From NCBI GenBank assembly GCA_934464615.1, contig CAKSKA010000018.1, positions 1 to 24,475 of the forward strand: a stretch of DNA of 24,475 bases. Reading direction: 5' to 3'. The notes under the pieces were generated by a model. It saw nothing but the letters and a program-made list of their open reading frames with translations, was not told the origin of the DNA and did not search any database. The position numbers and the translations under genes were made by a program. This DNA comes from an uncultured Eubacteriales bacterium (lineage in GTDB: Bacteria > Bacillota > Clostridia > Oscillospirales > Acutalibacteraceae). Below are positions 7,693-13,738 of this stretch, piece after piece (within the stretch, counting starts at the first letter, position 1; each line of letters begins with the position of its first letter).

Positions 7693-8547
7693 ATGGCAAC
7701 ATTTACAAACCAGGCACTTCTTACTCTCTCCGGCAACACCGTTGCTTCCAACGTTGCTTCCGGCGAACTTTTAGACGTGCTTTCTTTAAGTAAAACCGCA
7801 GTGGGAAATTCTTATAATGCGGACGGTGACATCACCTATATAGTAACACTTACAAACACCGGCACCGCAGCCGTTTCCGGTATAACTCTTACGGATAATT
7901 TAGGAGCGTATACTTCGGGCAATGCGGTTTTATATCCGCTGGCTTACAAGGCAAATTCCATACGTTACTTTGTAAACGGCGTATTGCAGGCAGCACCTGC
8001 GGTTACTGCCGGCCCGCCCATGACCGTAACGGGCATAACCGTACCCGCAGGCGGTAATGTAAATATTGTTTACGAGGCAGACGTAACCGATTTTGCACCG
8101 CTGACGGCAGGCAGCACAATAACAAATACCGCGTCGGCAGCAGGGGCAGGTGCCGTAAACACCGTTACCGACAGCGAAACCGTAACCGTAGCATCTCAGC
8201 CTAACTTAAGGCTTGTAAAGGAAATATCGCCGAATCCCGTAACATCGGGCAGTACGGTAACTTACACCATAAGGATTGAAAACTACGGAAATACCGCAGT
8301 TACCGCAGCCGACGATGCAATAATCAGCGATATACTGAATCCTGTCCTTACAAACCTTACCGCAACATTCAACGGCACGGCATGGACAGTCGGAACAAAC
8401 TACACTTACAACACTGCAACCGGTCTGTTTACAACGGCATCGAACCAGATAAGCATACCTGCCGCAACCTTTACGCAGGATGCGACAACCGGAATTGTTA
8501 CGACCACACCGGGTGTATCTACGCTTGTTTTAACCGGTACCATTTAA
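7693..8547 (+). CDS. DUF11 repeat-domain protein, surface or spore-layer candidate
   Basis: A 284-residue protein rich in Thr, Ala, Val and Asn and nearly devoid of Cys, Trp and His. It contains two DUF11-type beta-sandwich repeats: one at about 27-165 (LSLSKTAVG ... YIVTLTNTGTAAVSGITLTDNL ... ITNTASAAG), and one at about 170-284 (LRLVKEISPNPVTSGSTVTYTIRIENYGNTAV). The opening MATFTNQALLTLSGN is typical of the family in Clostridia. There is no signal peptide or anchor. DUF11 modules usually occur in surface layers. Lack of a signal would fit deposition inside the mother cell (spore coat), but that is inference. The start is fixed by GGAGG at 7680-7684. The gene is monocistronic, ending in a terminator. 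Confidence 0.8.
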   Translation: MATFTNQALLTLSGNTVASNVASGELLDVLSLSKTAVGNSYNADGDITYIVTLTNTGTAAVSGITLTDNLGAYTSGNAVLYPLAYKANSIRYFVNGVLQAAPAVTAGPPMTVTGITVPAGGNVNIVYEADVTDFAPLTAGSTITNTASAAGAGAVNTVTDSETVTVASQPNLRLVKEISPNPVTSGSTVTYTIRIENYGNTAVTAADDAIISDILNPVLTNLTATFNGTAWTVGTNYTYNTATGLFTTASNQISIPAATFTQDATTGIVTTTPGVSTLVLTGTI

Positions 8548-8550
8548 AAA

Positions 8551-8570
8551 AACGCTCCCGACGGAGCGTT
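8551..8570. terminator. Bidirectional terminator between the DUF11 and dinB genes
   Basis: AACGCTCC and GGAGCGTT form a perfect 8-bp stem around CGAC, with A-rich left and T-rich right flanks. It lies between convergent stop codons at 8547 and 8580. Confidence 0.85.
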
Positions 8571-8579
8571 TTACATATG

Positions 8580-9779
8580 TTATTGTTTTTTCTCTCGGCA
8601 AGTACGTCCCCTTTTTATAATGCCGTCGCCGAATTTATCCCGTATTTCGTAAATGCTGTCCTCTATTTTTTTAAGCCGTTCTTCACTGTCGGTGTTTTCA
8701 AAAAGCGACTGCTGTACAGCTGTTTGCGTTCCCTTTAAATTTATTGCACGCACACCTACGGACCTTAAAGGTAAATTCCAGTAATAATTCTGTCGGAATA
8801 ATTCCATTGCCTTGTGCGCCAGCGTCATGCACATATCGGTCGGCTGTATGGGCGTCAGCGAAAATTCCTTAACTTTAAGTTCGCTGTTGCGTGTATGCAC
8901 CTGTATGCCGCCTGCATATAAACCGTGTTTTCGCAGCCGCTTTGATATTTCTTCGCAAAGATTTACAAACACTTCGTATACTTCGTCGTTATTTGTAAAA
9001 TCTTCTTCCCCCGTTACACTGCGCCCTATGCTTTTAGGAATTTCCTGTGCGGATACATCTTTCACGGGAGAATCATCCAGCCCAGCTGCATATTTTTTAA
9101 GTTGAATCCCGGCAACACCTAACAGTTTCTCAAGCATTTCATCCGAACACAGTGTTATATCGCCTATTGTAAATACGCCCGACTCATTAAGCCGTTTAAC
9201 AGATTTTTTTCCTGCAAACAACATATTCTCTATTGCCAAAGGCCATACCTTTTCCTTAAAATTCTGCCTGCTTATTACCGTCACCGCGTCCGGCTTTTTA
9301 AGGTCGGAACCCAACTTTGCAAAAACCTTGTTAAAACTTACCCCGACAGACACGGTTATCCCGAGTTCTTCTTTAATTTCGCGCCTTATTCGCTGCGCAA
9401 TCTCGGTGCCGCTGCCGAAAAGCATCGTGCTGCCCGTAACATCAAGCCAGCACTCGTCTATCCCGAACGGTTCTACCATATCGGTATAACGCTTGTATAT
9501 CTCCCTTGCCGCAAGCGAATATTCCTCGTACCTTTTGTAATCCGGCGGCAATATTATAAGGTCGGGACATTTTTGCTTTGCCTGCCATATAACCTCCGCC
9601 GTTTTTACCCCGTATTTTTTTGCCTGCTCGTTTTTGGCAAGTATTATCCCGTGTCGTTTTTTTGCGTCTCCCGCAACGGCTACCGGACGGTTTACAAGGG
9701 TTTGATTAAAAAGCAAACTTACCGAAGCAAAAAAATTATTAAGGTCGCAATGTAATATTACCCTGTCCGTTTTTTTCAC
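8580..9779 (-). CDS. dinB: Y-family DNA polymerase (DNA polymerase IV, DinB-like)
   Basis: A 399-residue translesion polymerase. The palm has the catalytic residues D12 (HCDLNNFFASV) and D108-E109 (EPFGIDECWLDVTG). The central VGVSFNKVFAKLGSDLKKPD segment is the family hallmark, followed by a helix-hairpin-helix thumb (LLGVAGIQLKKYAAGLD) and the little-finger domain (IGRSVTGEEDF ... IQVHTRN). Such enzymes copy damaged templates with low fidelity. The start is GTG (complement CAC at 9777-9779), because the protein begins immediately before the first catalytic strand and no ATG is available. A LexA box lies just downstream of the -10 box, so SOS control is expected. The N-terminus follows the UmuC/DinB family; I chose dinB over umuC because no umuD or imuB-type partner is nearby. 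Confidence 0.92.
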   Translation of the reverse strand: MKKTDRVILHCDLNNFFASVSLLFNQTLVNRPVAVAGDAKKRHGIILAKNEQAKKYGVKTAEVIWQAKQKCPDLIILPPDYKRYEEYSLAAREIYKRYTDMVEPFGIDECWLDVTGSTMLFGSGTEIAQRIRREIKEELGITVSVGVSFNKVFAKLGSDLKKPDAVTVISRQNFKEKVWPLAIENMLFAGKKSVKRLNESGVFTIGDITLCSDEMLEKLLGVAGIQLKKYAAGLDDSPVKDVSAQEIPKSIGRSVTGEEDFTNNDEVYEVFVNLCEEISKRLRKHGLYAGGIQVHTRNSELKVKEFSLTPIQPTDMCMTLAHKAMELFRQNYYWNLPLRSVGVRAINLKGTQTAVQQSLFENTDSEERLKKIEDSIYEIRDKFGDGIIKRGRTCREKKQ

Positions 9780-9791
9780 CCCGCCTTTATT

Positions 9792-9809
9792 TTAGAACAT
9801 TTGTTCTAA
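9792..9809. promoter_or_regulatory. LexA (SOS) operator of dinB
   Basis: The 18-bp palindrome TTAGAACATTTGTTCTAA contains the Gram-positive LexA core GAAC-N4-GTTC. It sits 5 bp downstream of the -10 box, over the expected transcription start, where bound LexA would block transcription. Confidence 0.9.
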
Positions 9810-9814
9810 GCATA

Positions 9815-9843
9815 ATTATATAATAAATTCCTGCTTTTGTAAA
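9815..9843 (-). promoter_or_regulatory. Sigma-A promoter of dinB
   Basis: On the minus strand TTTACA (9838-9843) and TATAAT (9815-9820) are 17 nt apart, with the LexA box directly after the -10 box. Confidence 0.8.
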
Positions 9844-9853
9844 GAGGAATTTT

Positions 9854-10174
9854 TTACTTTATTACTTTCAGTTTGTCCACAGCCTGCGTATGCATACGTT
9901 CTATTTGCCTTTTGCTGTAATTAAGCACTTCCGCCGTTTGCTCAAGACTTCTTCCGCACAAATATCTTTGCGACAGCACCTCGCTTAAAATGCCGCCGTC
10001 CACCCTATCCACCGCTTTTTCTATCTTTTCACGCAAGGCCTCGGATTTTTTTATCATTTTTTTGTATTTATAACGGCGTAAAGGGTTTTCTTTCATCATT
10101 AAATTCAGCCTGTTTATTTTTGCCTGCTGCAACAAATACAGTTTAAGGTAATCTCTTTTTTCATCTGCACTCAT
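9854..10174 (-). CDS. Sigma-70 region-4-like / DUF1492-type phage-related regulator
   Basis: A 106-residue basic protein. The N-terminal half is a coiled-coil-like helix rich in Lys, Arg and Leu (about 1-55). The C-terminal half carries a sigma-region-4-like helix-turn-helix: EVLSQRYLCGRSLEQTAEVLNYSKRQIERMHTQAVDKL. This layout matches DUF1492/ArpU/RinA-like proteins, which in phages and conjugative elements control late or transfer genes; the target here is unknown. It lies 12 nt after the zinc-ribbon gene, with its AAGGA ribosome binding site overlapping that gene's stop, so the two form one operon. No structural phage genes are nearby. Confidence 0.65.
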   Translation of the reverse strand: MSADEKRDYLKLYLLQQAKINRLNLMMKENPLRRYKYKKMIKKSEALREKIEKAVDRVDGGILSEVLSQRYLCGRSLEQTAEVLNYSKRQIERMHTQAVDKLKVIK

Positions 10175-10186
10175 ACCGCACCGTCC

Positions 10187-10555
10187 TTAATTTTTATCGC
10201 TTTTAACAGCAAAATACTGTCCGTAGGAAAGCTGAGTACCGTTAACCCTGTTATACTCATCAACCTCTTTTATAGCCTTGTAAAGCGGATGTTCAAGCCA
10301 CGCCTTTTTTCTTTGTTCCTGCGTTGCCCACATAAGCTCTCCCCTTTTTTTACACGCAGGGCAGCAGTAGTCGACCTGTTTGTACATTCTTGCCCCGCAG
10401 CACTTGCAGTAATTCGGCTTCATTTTTTCGTAATTCGTGCTGTCACAGTACGGGCATAGATAAAATGTTTCGTAAGGTCTGCCGACCATACCGTGTTTTT
10501 CCTCCACCTTACGCAAATTTACAATTTTTCTCCCACAATCCTTGCAACGATACAT
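10187..10555 (-). CDS. Multi-zinc-ribbon protein of unknown function
   Basis: A 122-residue protein with an N-terminal CKDCG knuckle (C4, C7), a second CPYC knuckle (about 34-37), a third CKCCG (about 48-51) and CCPAC (about 68-72). These pair into two or more zinc ribbons over residues 1-75. A helical C-terminus follows (EHPLYKAIKEVDEYNRVNG). I do not recognise a named family; similar cysteine-rich ORFs occur next to DUF1492 genes in mobile elements. It is the first gene of the minus-strand arm of a divergent regulatory module. It has an AAAGGAGC ribosome binding site (complement at 10564-10570), and an operator dyad overlaps its promoter. Confidence 0.6.
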   Translation of the reverse strand: MYRCKDCGRKIVNLRKVEEKHGMVGRPYETFYLCPYCDSTNYEKMKPNYCKCCGARMYKQVDYCCPACKKRGELMWATQEQRKKAWLEHPLYKAIKEVDEYNRVNGTQLSYGQYFAVKSDKN

Positions 10556-10572
10556 ACTTTATGCTCCTTTAT

Positions 10573-10602
10573 ATTATACTTGACTTTTACTGAATTTTGT
10601 AA
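10573..10602 (-). promoter_or_regulatory. Promoter of the zinc-ribbon / sigma-4-like operon, overlapped by an operator
   Basis: TATAAT on the minus strand (10573-10578) is perfect; the best -35 is TTACAA (10597-10602) at 18 nt, which is weak. The 16-bp dyad at 10587-10602 covers the spacer and -35, so the divergent XRE repressor could control it. Confidence 0.5.
10587..10602. promoter_or_regulatory. Operator dyad O1
   Basis: TTACTGAATTTTGTAA is one mismatch from the reverse complement of O2. It overlaps the minus-strand promoter. Confidence 0.6.
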
Positions 10603-10628
10603 TATACTTTGGTTGGAAACACAGAATA

Positions 10629-10644
10629 TTACTAAATTCAGTAA
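10629..10644. promoter_or_regulatory. Operator dyad O2
   Basis: TTACTAAATTCAGTAA is the most symmetric copy (TTACT outside, AGTAA outside). It lies one base before TATAAT at 10646-10651, the best candidate -10 for the XRE gene. Confidence 0.6.
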
Positions 10645-10660
10645 CTATAATCCAATTATA

Positions 10661-10676
10661 TTGCGTAATTTCGTAA
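10661..10676. promoter_or_regulatory. Operator dyad O3 (degenerate)
   Basis: TTGCGTAATTTCGTAA matches O2 at 11 of 16 positions and keeps the TTRC...GTAA outer bases. It is weaker than the other copies. Confidence 0.4.
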
Positions 10677-10690
10677 AAATCAATACCTCG

Positions 10691-10706
10691 TTACTAATTT
10701 CAGTAA
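10691..10706. promoter_or_regulatory. Operator dyad O4
   Basis: TTACTAATTTCAGTAA retains both outer arms. It lies 18 bp upstream of the AAAGGAG ribosome binding site (10724-10730) of the XRE gene. Confidence 0.55.
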
Positions 10707-10739
10707 TTTCTGCATTTTGCATAAAAGGAGCTGTATTTA

Positions 10740-11066
10740 ATGCCGCAAACTTATGAGAGAATAGTCGAACTTTGCAGAAAACACTCGATAACGGTAACCG
10801 AACTTTGTAAAAGATGTTCAATTCCGCGTGCGGGACTTACGGATTATAAGATGGGAAGAATAAAAACTTTATCTGCTTTAACGCTGTCAAAAATATCGGA
10901 ATATTTCGGCGTAAGCGTAGAATATTTGCTGTCGGGCGATACGCGGCTTAATGATGAGGAAAGCCTGAAAGTTGCACTTTTCGGCGGAGATACCGTAGTT
11001 ACAAATGATATGTGGGACGAAGTAAAGCGTTACGCGCAGTATATTAAGGAAAAAAATATGAATTAA
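10740..11066 (+). CDS. XRE-family (cI/Xre-like) helix-turn-helix repressor
   Basis: A 108-residue protein. The Cro/cI-type helix-turn-helix spans about residues 5-65 (ITVTELCKRCSIPRAGLTDYKMGRIKTLSALTLSKISEYFGVSVEYLLSG arrangement), followed by a short acidic linker and a C-terminal helix. Such repressors bind inverted-repeat operators as dimers, and the divergent intergenic region contains four candidate dyads. The next gene encodes an ImmA/IrrE metalloprotease, the usual partner that inactivates this kind of repressor in ICEBs1-like systems. ATG follows AAAGGAG by nine bases, so the start is secure. Confidence 0.88.
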   Translation: MPQTYERIVELCRKHSITVTELCKRCSIPRAGLTDYKMGRIKTLSALTLSKISEYFGVSVEYLLSGDTRLNDEESLKVALFGGDTVVTNDMWDEVKRYAQYIKEKNMN

Positions 11067-11085
11067 CGGAGCATTGGTAGAGCAA

Positions 11086-11487
11086 ATGAACAAGGATAAC
11101 TTATATAAAATTGCCGAAAAAGACGGTATATGTATTGATTTTTTCAATCTGCCGCAGACCTCATCGGTAAGCATTGAATATAACGGTAAATATTATATAG
11201 GTATAGATACCCGTTTTTGCGGCCGTGTAACCAAAGAGCGCGTGCTTTTGGCGCACGAACTCGGGCATTGCAAAACCGCCGCCTTTTATAATATGTATTC
11301 CCCTTTTGAAAACAGGGAAAAATACGAAAAAAAAGCGGATAAATGGGCTATAAATTATCTCGTACCGCGCGACCGTCTTAAAAAGGCGATAAAACAGGGC
11401 AATTGCTGTATCCCGTCCCTTGCACAGTACTTTGACGTTACGGAAGAATTTATGGAAAAAGCGCTTAAATATTACACTTTCGGATAA
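11086..11487 (+). CDS. ImmA/IrrE-family metallopeptidase
   Basis: A 133-residue protein with the zinc-protease motif HELGH in VLLAHELGHCKTAAFYN (two His ligands and the catalytic Glu), followed by KKADKWAINYLVPRD, which supplies the downstream conserved acidic/Trp region. In ICEBs1-type elements ImmA cleaves its cognate XRE repressor, relieving repression under stress; here the XRE gene ends 19 nt upstream. Start choice is uncertain. TTG at 11074 lies only two bases after GGAG (11068-11071), while ATG 11086 is 14 bases after it, and neither spacing is ideal. I chose the ATG. A strong terminator follows. Confidence 0.88.
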   Translation: MNKDNLYKIAEKDGICIDFFNLPQTSSVSIEYNGKYYIGIDTRFCGRVTKERVLLAHELGHCKTAAFYNMYSPFENREKYEKKADKWAINYLVPRDRLKKAIKQGNCCIPSLAQYFDVTEEFMEKALKYYTFG

Positions 11488-11493
11488 AAATTT

Positions 11494-11522
11494 AACTCCC
11501 TGCGGCATAGCCGCAGGGAGTT
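11494..11522. terminator. Strong terminator after the ImmA gene
   Basis: A 12-bp perfect GC-rich stem (11494-11505 with 11511-11522) and a 5-nt loop, followed by CTTTTTAT. The minus strand also shows a T-run, so it may stop transcription from the yerC side as well. Confidence 0.9.
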
Positions 11523-11543
11523 CTTTTTATATAATACCAAAAT

Positions 11544-11687
11544 CGCAAAGGTGTCAGCCTTTTATGGCAAAACCTCGTTCGTGTTGCGACACGGGCGAGG
11601 TTTTGATTCAATATTTTTGTGCGGAAATTTTGATTCTCTCGGTGCGTCAGCACCTCGACGGCATTCCACCGCCGTCGGCACAAAAAT
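11544..11687. repeat. Highly structured non-coding element of unknown type
   Basis: Several nested hairpins lie between the ImmA terminator and the yerC stop. AAAACCTCG (11569-11577) pairs with CGAGGTTTT (11596-11604) around an inner CGTGT-TGCG-ACACG hairpin. An outer 10-bp pair ATTTTTGTGC (11613-11622) / GCACAAAAAT (11678-11687) encloses two hairpins, GGTGC-GTCA-GCACC (11641-11654) and a 7-bp stem at 11656-11677. No convincing gene overlaps it. It could be a small non-autonomous repeat or a structured RNA; which strand would be transcribed is unclear. Confidence 0.55.
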
Positions 11688-11693
11688 AATGCG

Positions 11694-11960
11694 TTATTTT
11701 AATTTTTTGTTATATCCTTTGCCGTATTGCACGCAGCGCGAAACCCTTGAGAGTGTAGCGGATGAAATATCCGTCTTTTTAATTACCTCGCTGTAAGTAT
11801 CGCCTGCCAAAAGCAGTTTTGCGGCGCAAACACGGTCCGCCATTTTTTCTATTTCCTTATCGGTGCAAAGGTCGGCAAAAAAATCCGCACATTCCTGTTC
11901 ATTTTCAAGGCTTAAAATTACGTCATACAAATCCTTGATTTTTTTCTTTTTGTTATCCAT
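11694..11960 (-). CDS. YerC/YecD family TrpR-related DNA-binding protein
   Basis: An 88-residue protein, the usual size of the family. LENEQECADFFADLCTDKEIEKMADR is the conserved N-terminal half. It is followed by a TrpR-like helix-turn-helix (TYSEVIKKTDISSATLSRVSRCVQYG) and the characteristic GKGYNKKL end. The ligand is unknown for YerC proteins; TrpR itself senses tryptophan. The gene starts one nucleotide after the stop of the amino-acid transporter ATPase gene, so it belongs to that operon and may report on the transported amino acid (inference). Confidence 0.88.
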   Translation of the reverse strand: MDNKKKKIKDLYDVILSLENEQECADFFADLCTDKEIEKMADRVCAAKLLLAGDTYSEVIKKTDISSATLSRVSRCVQYGKGYNKKLK

Positions 11961-11961
11961 A

Positions 11962-12726
11962 TTATCCCCCGAAATTTTCTTCCGATTTACTTAAAAACGA
12001 CTTTGTGATTTCGCTTTGCGGATTTTGAAACACCTGCTGCGGAGTGCCGTATTCCTCAATAACACCGCCGGAAATAAACATTACTTTATCCGCAACGGCA
12101 CGGGCAAATTCCATTTCGTGCGTAACCACAATCATTGTGCGGTCATTGCTTTTAAGTCCCTTTATTACCCTTAAAACTTCGCCCGTAAGTTCGGGATCAA
12201 GCGCGCTTGTAGGCTCGTCAAAACAAAGTATGTCGGGTTCAAGCGCCAAGGCACGCGCAATGGCAACGCGCTGTTGCTGACCGCCGGACAGTTGACACGG
12301 ATAACTGCCTGTCTTTTCGGCAAGTCCCACGCGTTCTATAAGGGCCGTTGCTTTTTTCTCAATGGCTTCGGGTGTATCCTTTTTAAGCAGCATAGGCGCT
12401 AACATTACGTTTTTAAGCACTGTATACTGCGGAAAAAGATTAAAGTTTTGAAAAACAAGACCGAAATGCAGGCGTTTAATACGCAAGTCCGAATCCTTAA
12501 GTTTTGCTTTCATTTCGCCGTCATATATAACTTCGCCGTTTACGCTTATTGTGCCGCAATCGGCTGTTTCAAGCAAATTAAGGCAGCGCAGCAGCGTTGT
12601 TTTGCCCCCGCCGGAAGAGCCTATTACCGCCAGAACTTCTCCTTTTTCAAGAGAAAAATCTATGCCTTTTAAAACCTCTGTCTTGCCGAAGTTCTTTCTT
12701 AAATTCTTTACTTCAAGTACTGACAT
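11962..12726 (-). CDS. Polar amino-acid ABC transporter ATP-binding protein (GlnQ-like)
   Basis: A 254-residue nucleotide-binding subunit with Walker A GSSGGGKT (36-43), the Q-loop VFQNFNLFP, the signature LSGGQQQR, Walker B ILCFDEPTSALDPE and the switch His in VVTHEME. The LFPQYTVLKNVMLAP segment is typical of the polar amino-acid uptake (PAAT) family. It would energise import through the permease encoded upstream. Its AAGGAG ribosome binding site abuts the end of the 276-bp inverted-repeat element that separates it from the permease gene, so expression may depend on read-through of that element. Confidence 0.93.
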   Translation of the reverse strand: MSVLEVKNLRKNFGKTEVLKGIDFSLEKGEVLAVIGSSGGGKTTLLRCLNLLETADCGTISVNGEVIYDGEMKAKLKDSDLRIKRLHFGLVFQNFNLFPQYTVLKNVMLAPMLLKKDTPEAIEKKATALIERVGLAEKTGSYPCQLSGGQQQRVAIARALALEPDILCFDEPTSALDPELTGEVLRVIKGLKSNDRTMIVVTHEMEFARAVADKVMFISGGVIEEYGTPQQVFQNPQSEITKSFLSKSEENFGG

Positions 12727-12738
12727 TTTCTTTTCTCC

Positions 12739-13014
12739 TTAAGCAAAGCCGACAAGTTCGAACCCGATTTTAAGGGCCAAATTTTCGTCTTTGCATTGTT
12801 AAAATACTCGTTAATCCGTTAGGATTAACTGCGTTTTTGCCTCGCACAACCAAAAATTTTCCGCCTTAAAATTCTTTGACCTGAAACGGAAAGAATTTTG
12901 AGTAGTTTTTGGTGCGGAGGAAGACGCAAGGCTGTCGCCTTGCTATGACAACAAGCCGAAAAATGCCGAAATTACTCTGTTTCAGGCAAGTTTGAACTTG
13001 TCGGCTTTGCTTAA
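12739..13014. mobile_element. 276-bp MITE-like inverted-repeat element inserted at TTAA
   Basis: The ends form a perfect 21-bp inverted repeat (12739-12759 with 12994-13014), extending to 24 of 25 pairs. If TTAA is counted as a target duplication, the terminal repeat is GCAAAGCCGACAAGTTC. The interior holds no gene but several stems: GTTAATCC-GTTA-GGATTAAC (12810-12829), AAAATTCTTT/AAAGAATTTT (12868-12899), and GCAAGGC-TGTC-GCCTTGC (12926-12943). One end supplies part of the permease stop codon region and the other touches the ATPase ribosome binding site. Deleting the element with one TTAA leaves TTCAATTAAGGAG, a normal stop-plus-ribosome-binding-site junction. Confidence 0.8.
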
Positions 13015-13667
13015 TTGAAATACGATAACTTCTTTTCTATGTAACCGAAAAGCAAGGTTAAAATTCCGCTGAACACCAAATAGAAAACGCCCGTAAAGAA
13101 TAACGGCCATATTATACCGCCGTTTTTAATAAAGCGCTCCCCTGCATAAATAAGTTCCTGTATGGCAATTATACGCGAGAGCGAAGTATCTTTTACAAGT
13201 GTAATTACCTCGTTGCTTATAGGCGGAATTATACGCTTGATAACCTGTAAAAGTATAACCTTAAAAAATATTTGGCTTTTGGTCATACCAAGCACATGGC
13301 CTGCCTCGTACTGCCCCTTGGATATGCTTTCAATACCGCCGCGGTATATTTCCGAAAAATAACAGGAATAGTTTATTATAAAGGCAACAAGCGTGGCAGT
13401 CATTCTGCCTGTCATACCCATTCCCCACCAGTTCCTGCCCAGAAGCAGTCCCGGACCGTAATATATTATTATAAGCTGCAGCATAAGCGGTGTACCGCGT
13501 ATTATCCAAACAACAGTACGCACAAACGCCTTAAGCGGCGCAAAACGGCTCATAGAGCCAAACGCAATAACAAGTCCCAGCGGCAAAGCGCCGAGCAGGG
13601 TGAAAAAGAATATTTGCAGTGTAGAGCCGAAGCCCACCCACAGCGATTTTAATACGGTTGCAAACAT
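13011..13667 (-). CDS. Amino-acid ABC transporter permease (HisM/GlnP-like)
   Basis: A 218-residue membrane protein with about five transmembrane helices and the family signatures RGTPLMLQL near residue 56 and the EAA-type loop SISKGQYEAGHVLGMTKSQIFFKVILLQ. It forms the translocation channel with the ATPase and receives substrate from the lipoprotein encoded upstream. The last codons read Tyr-Phe-Asn-stop, and the TAA lies in the TTAA at the end of the inserted 276-bp element, so the reading frame seems undisturbed. Confidence 0.93.
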   Translation of the reverse strand: MFATVLKSLWVGFGSTLQIFFFTLLGALPLGLVIAFGSMSRFAPLKAFVRTVVWIIRGTPLMLQLIIIYYGPGLLLGRNWWGMGMTGRMTATLVAFIINYSCYFSEIYRGGIESISKGQYEAGHVLGMTKSQIFFKVILLQVIKRIIPPISNEVITLVKDTSLSRIIAIQELIYAGERFIKNGGIIWPLFFTGVFYLVFSGILTLLFGYIEKKLSYFN

Positions 13668-13689
13668 TTAAAAATCCTTTCGTAAACAG

Positions 13690-13727
13690 GGCAAATGGCA
13701 GGAAGTCAATCTCCCTGCCGTTTTGCC
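13690..13727 (-). promoter_or_regulatory. Intercistronic stem-loop between the binding-protein and permease genes
   Basis: GGCAAA-T-GGCAGG (13690-13702) pairs with CCTGCC-GT-TTTGCC (13714-13727), a 12-bp stem with a small internal loop. There is no long T-run, so it is more likely an mRNA-stabilising or attenuating hairpin that lets the binding protein be made in excess, as is known for other ABC operons. Confidence 0.5.
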
Positions 13728-13738
13728 GCGCTTATATA

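Noticed and set aside
11420..11796. Small open frames over the ImmA terminator and the structured element
   Set aside because: They cross a strong terminator and nested hairpins, lack ribosome binding sites and show no domain.
12739..13014. CRISPR-like or riboswitch reading of the repeat region
   Set aside because: There are no regularly spaced direct repeats. The sequence is bounded by perfect inverted ends at TTAA, which fits a mobile element better than a riboswitch in mid-operon.
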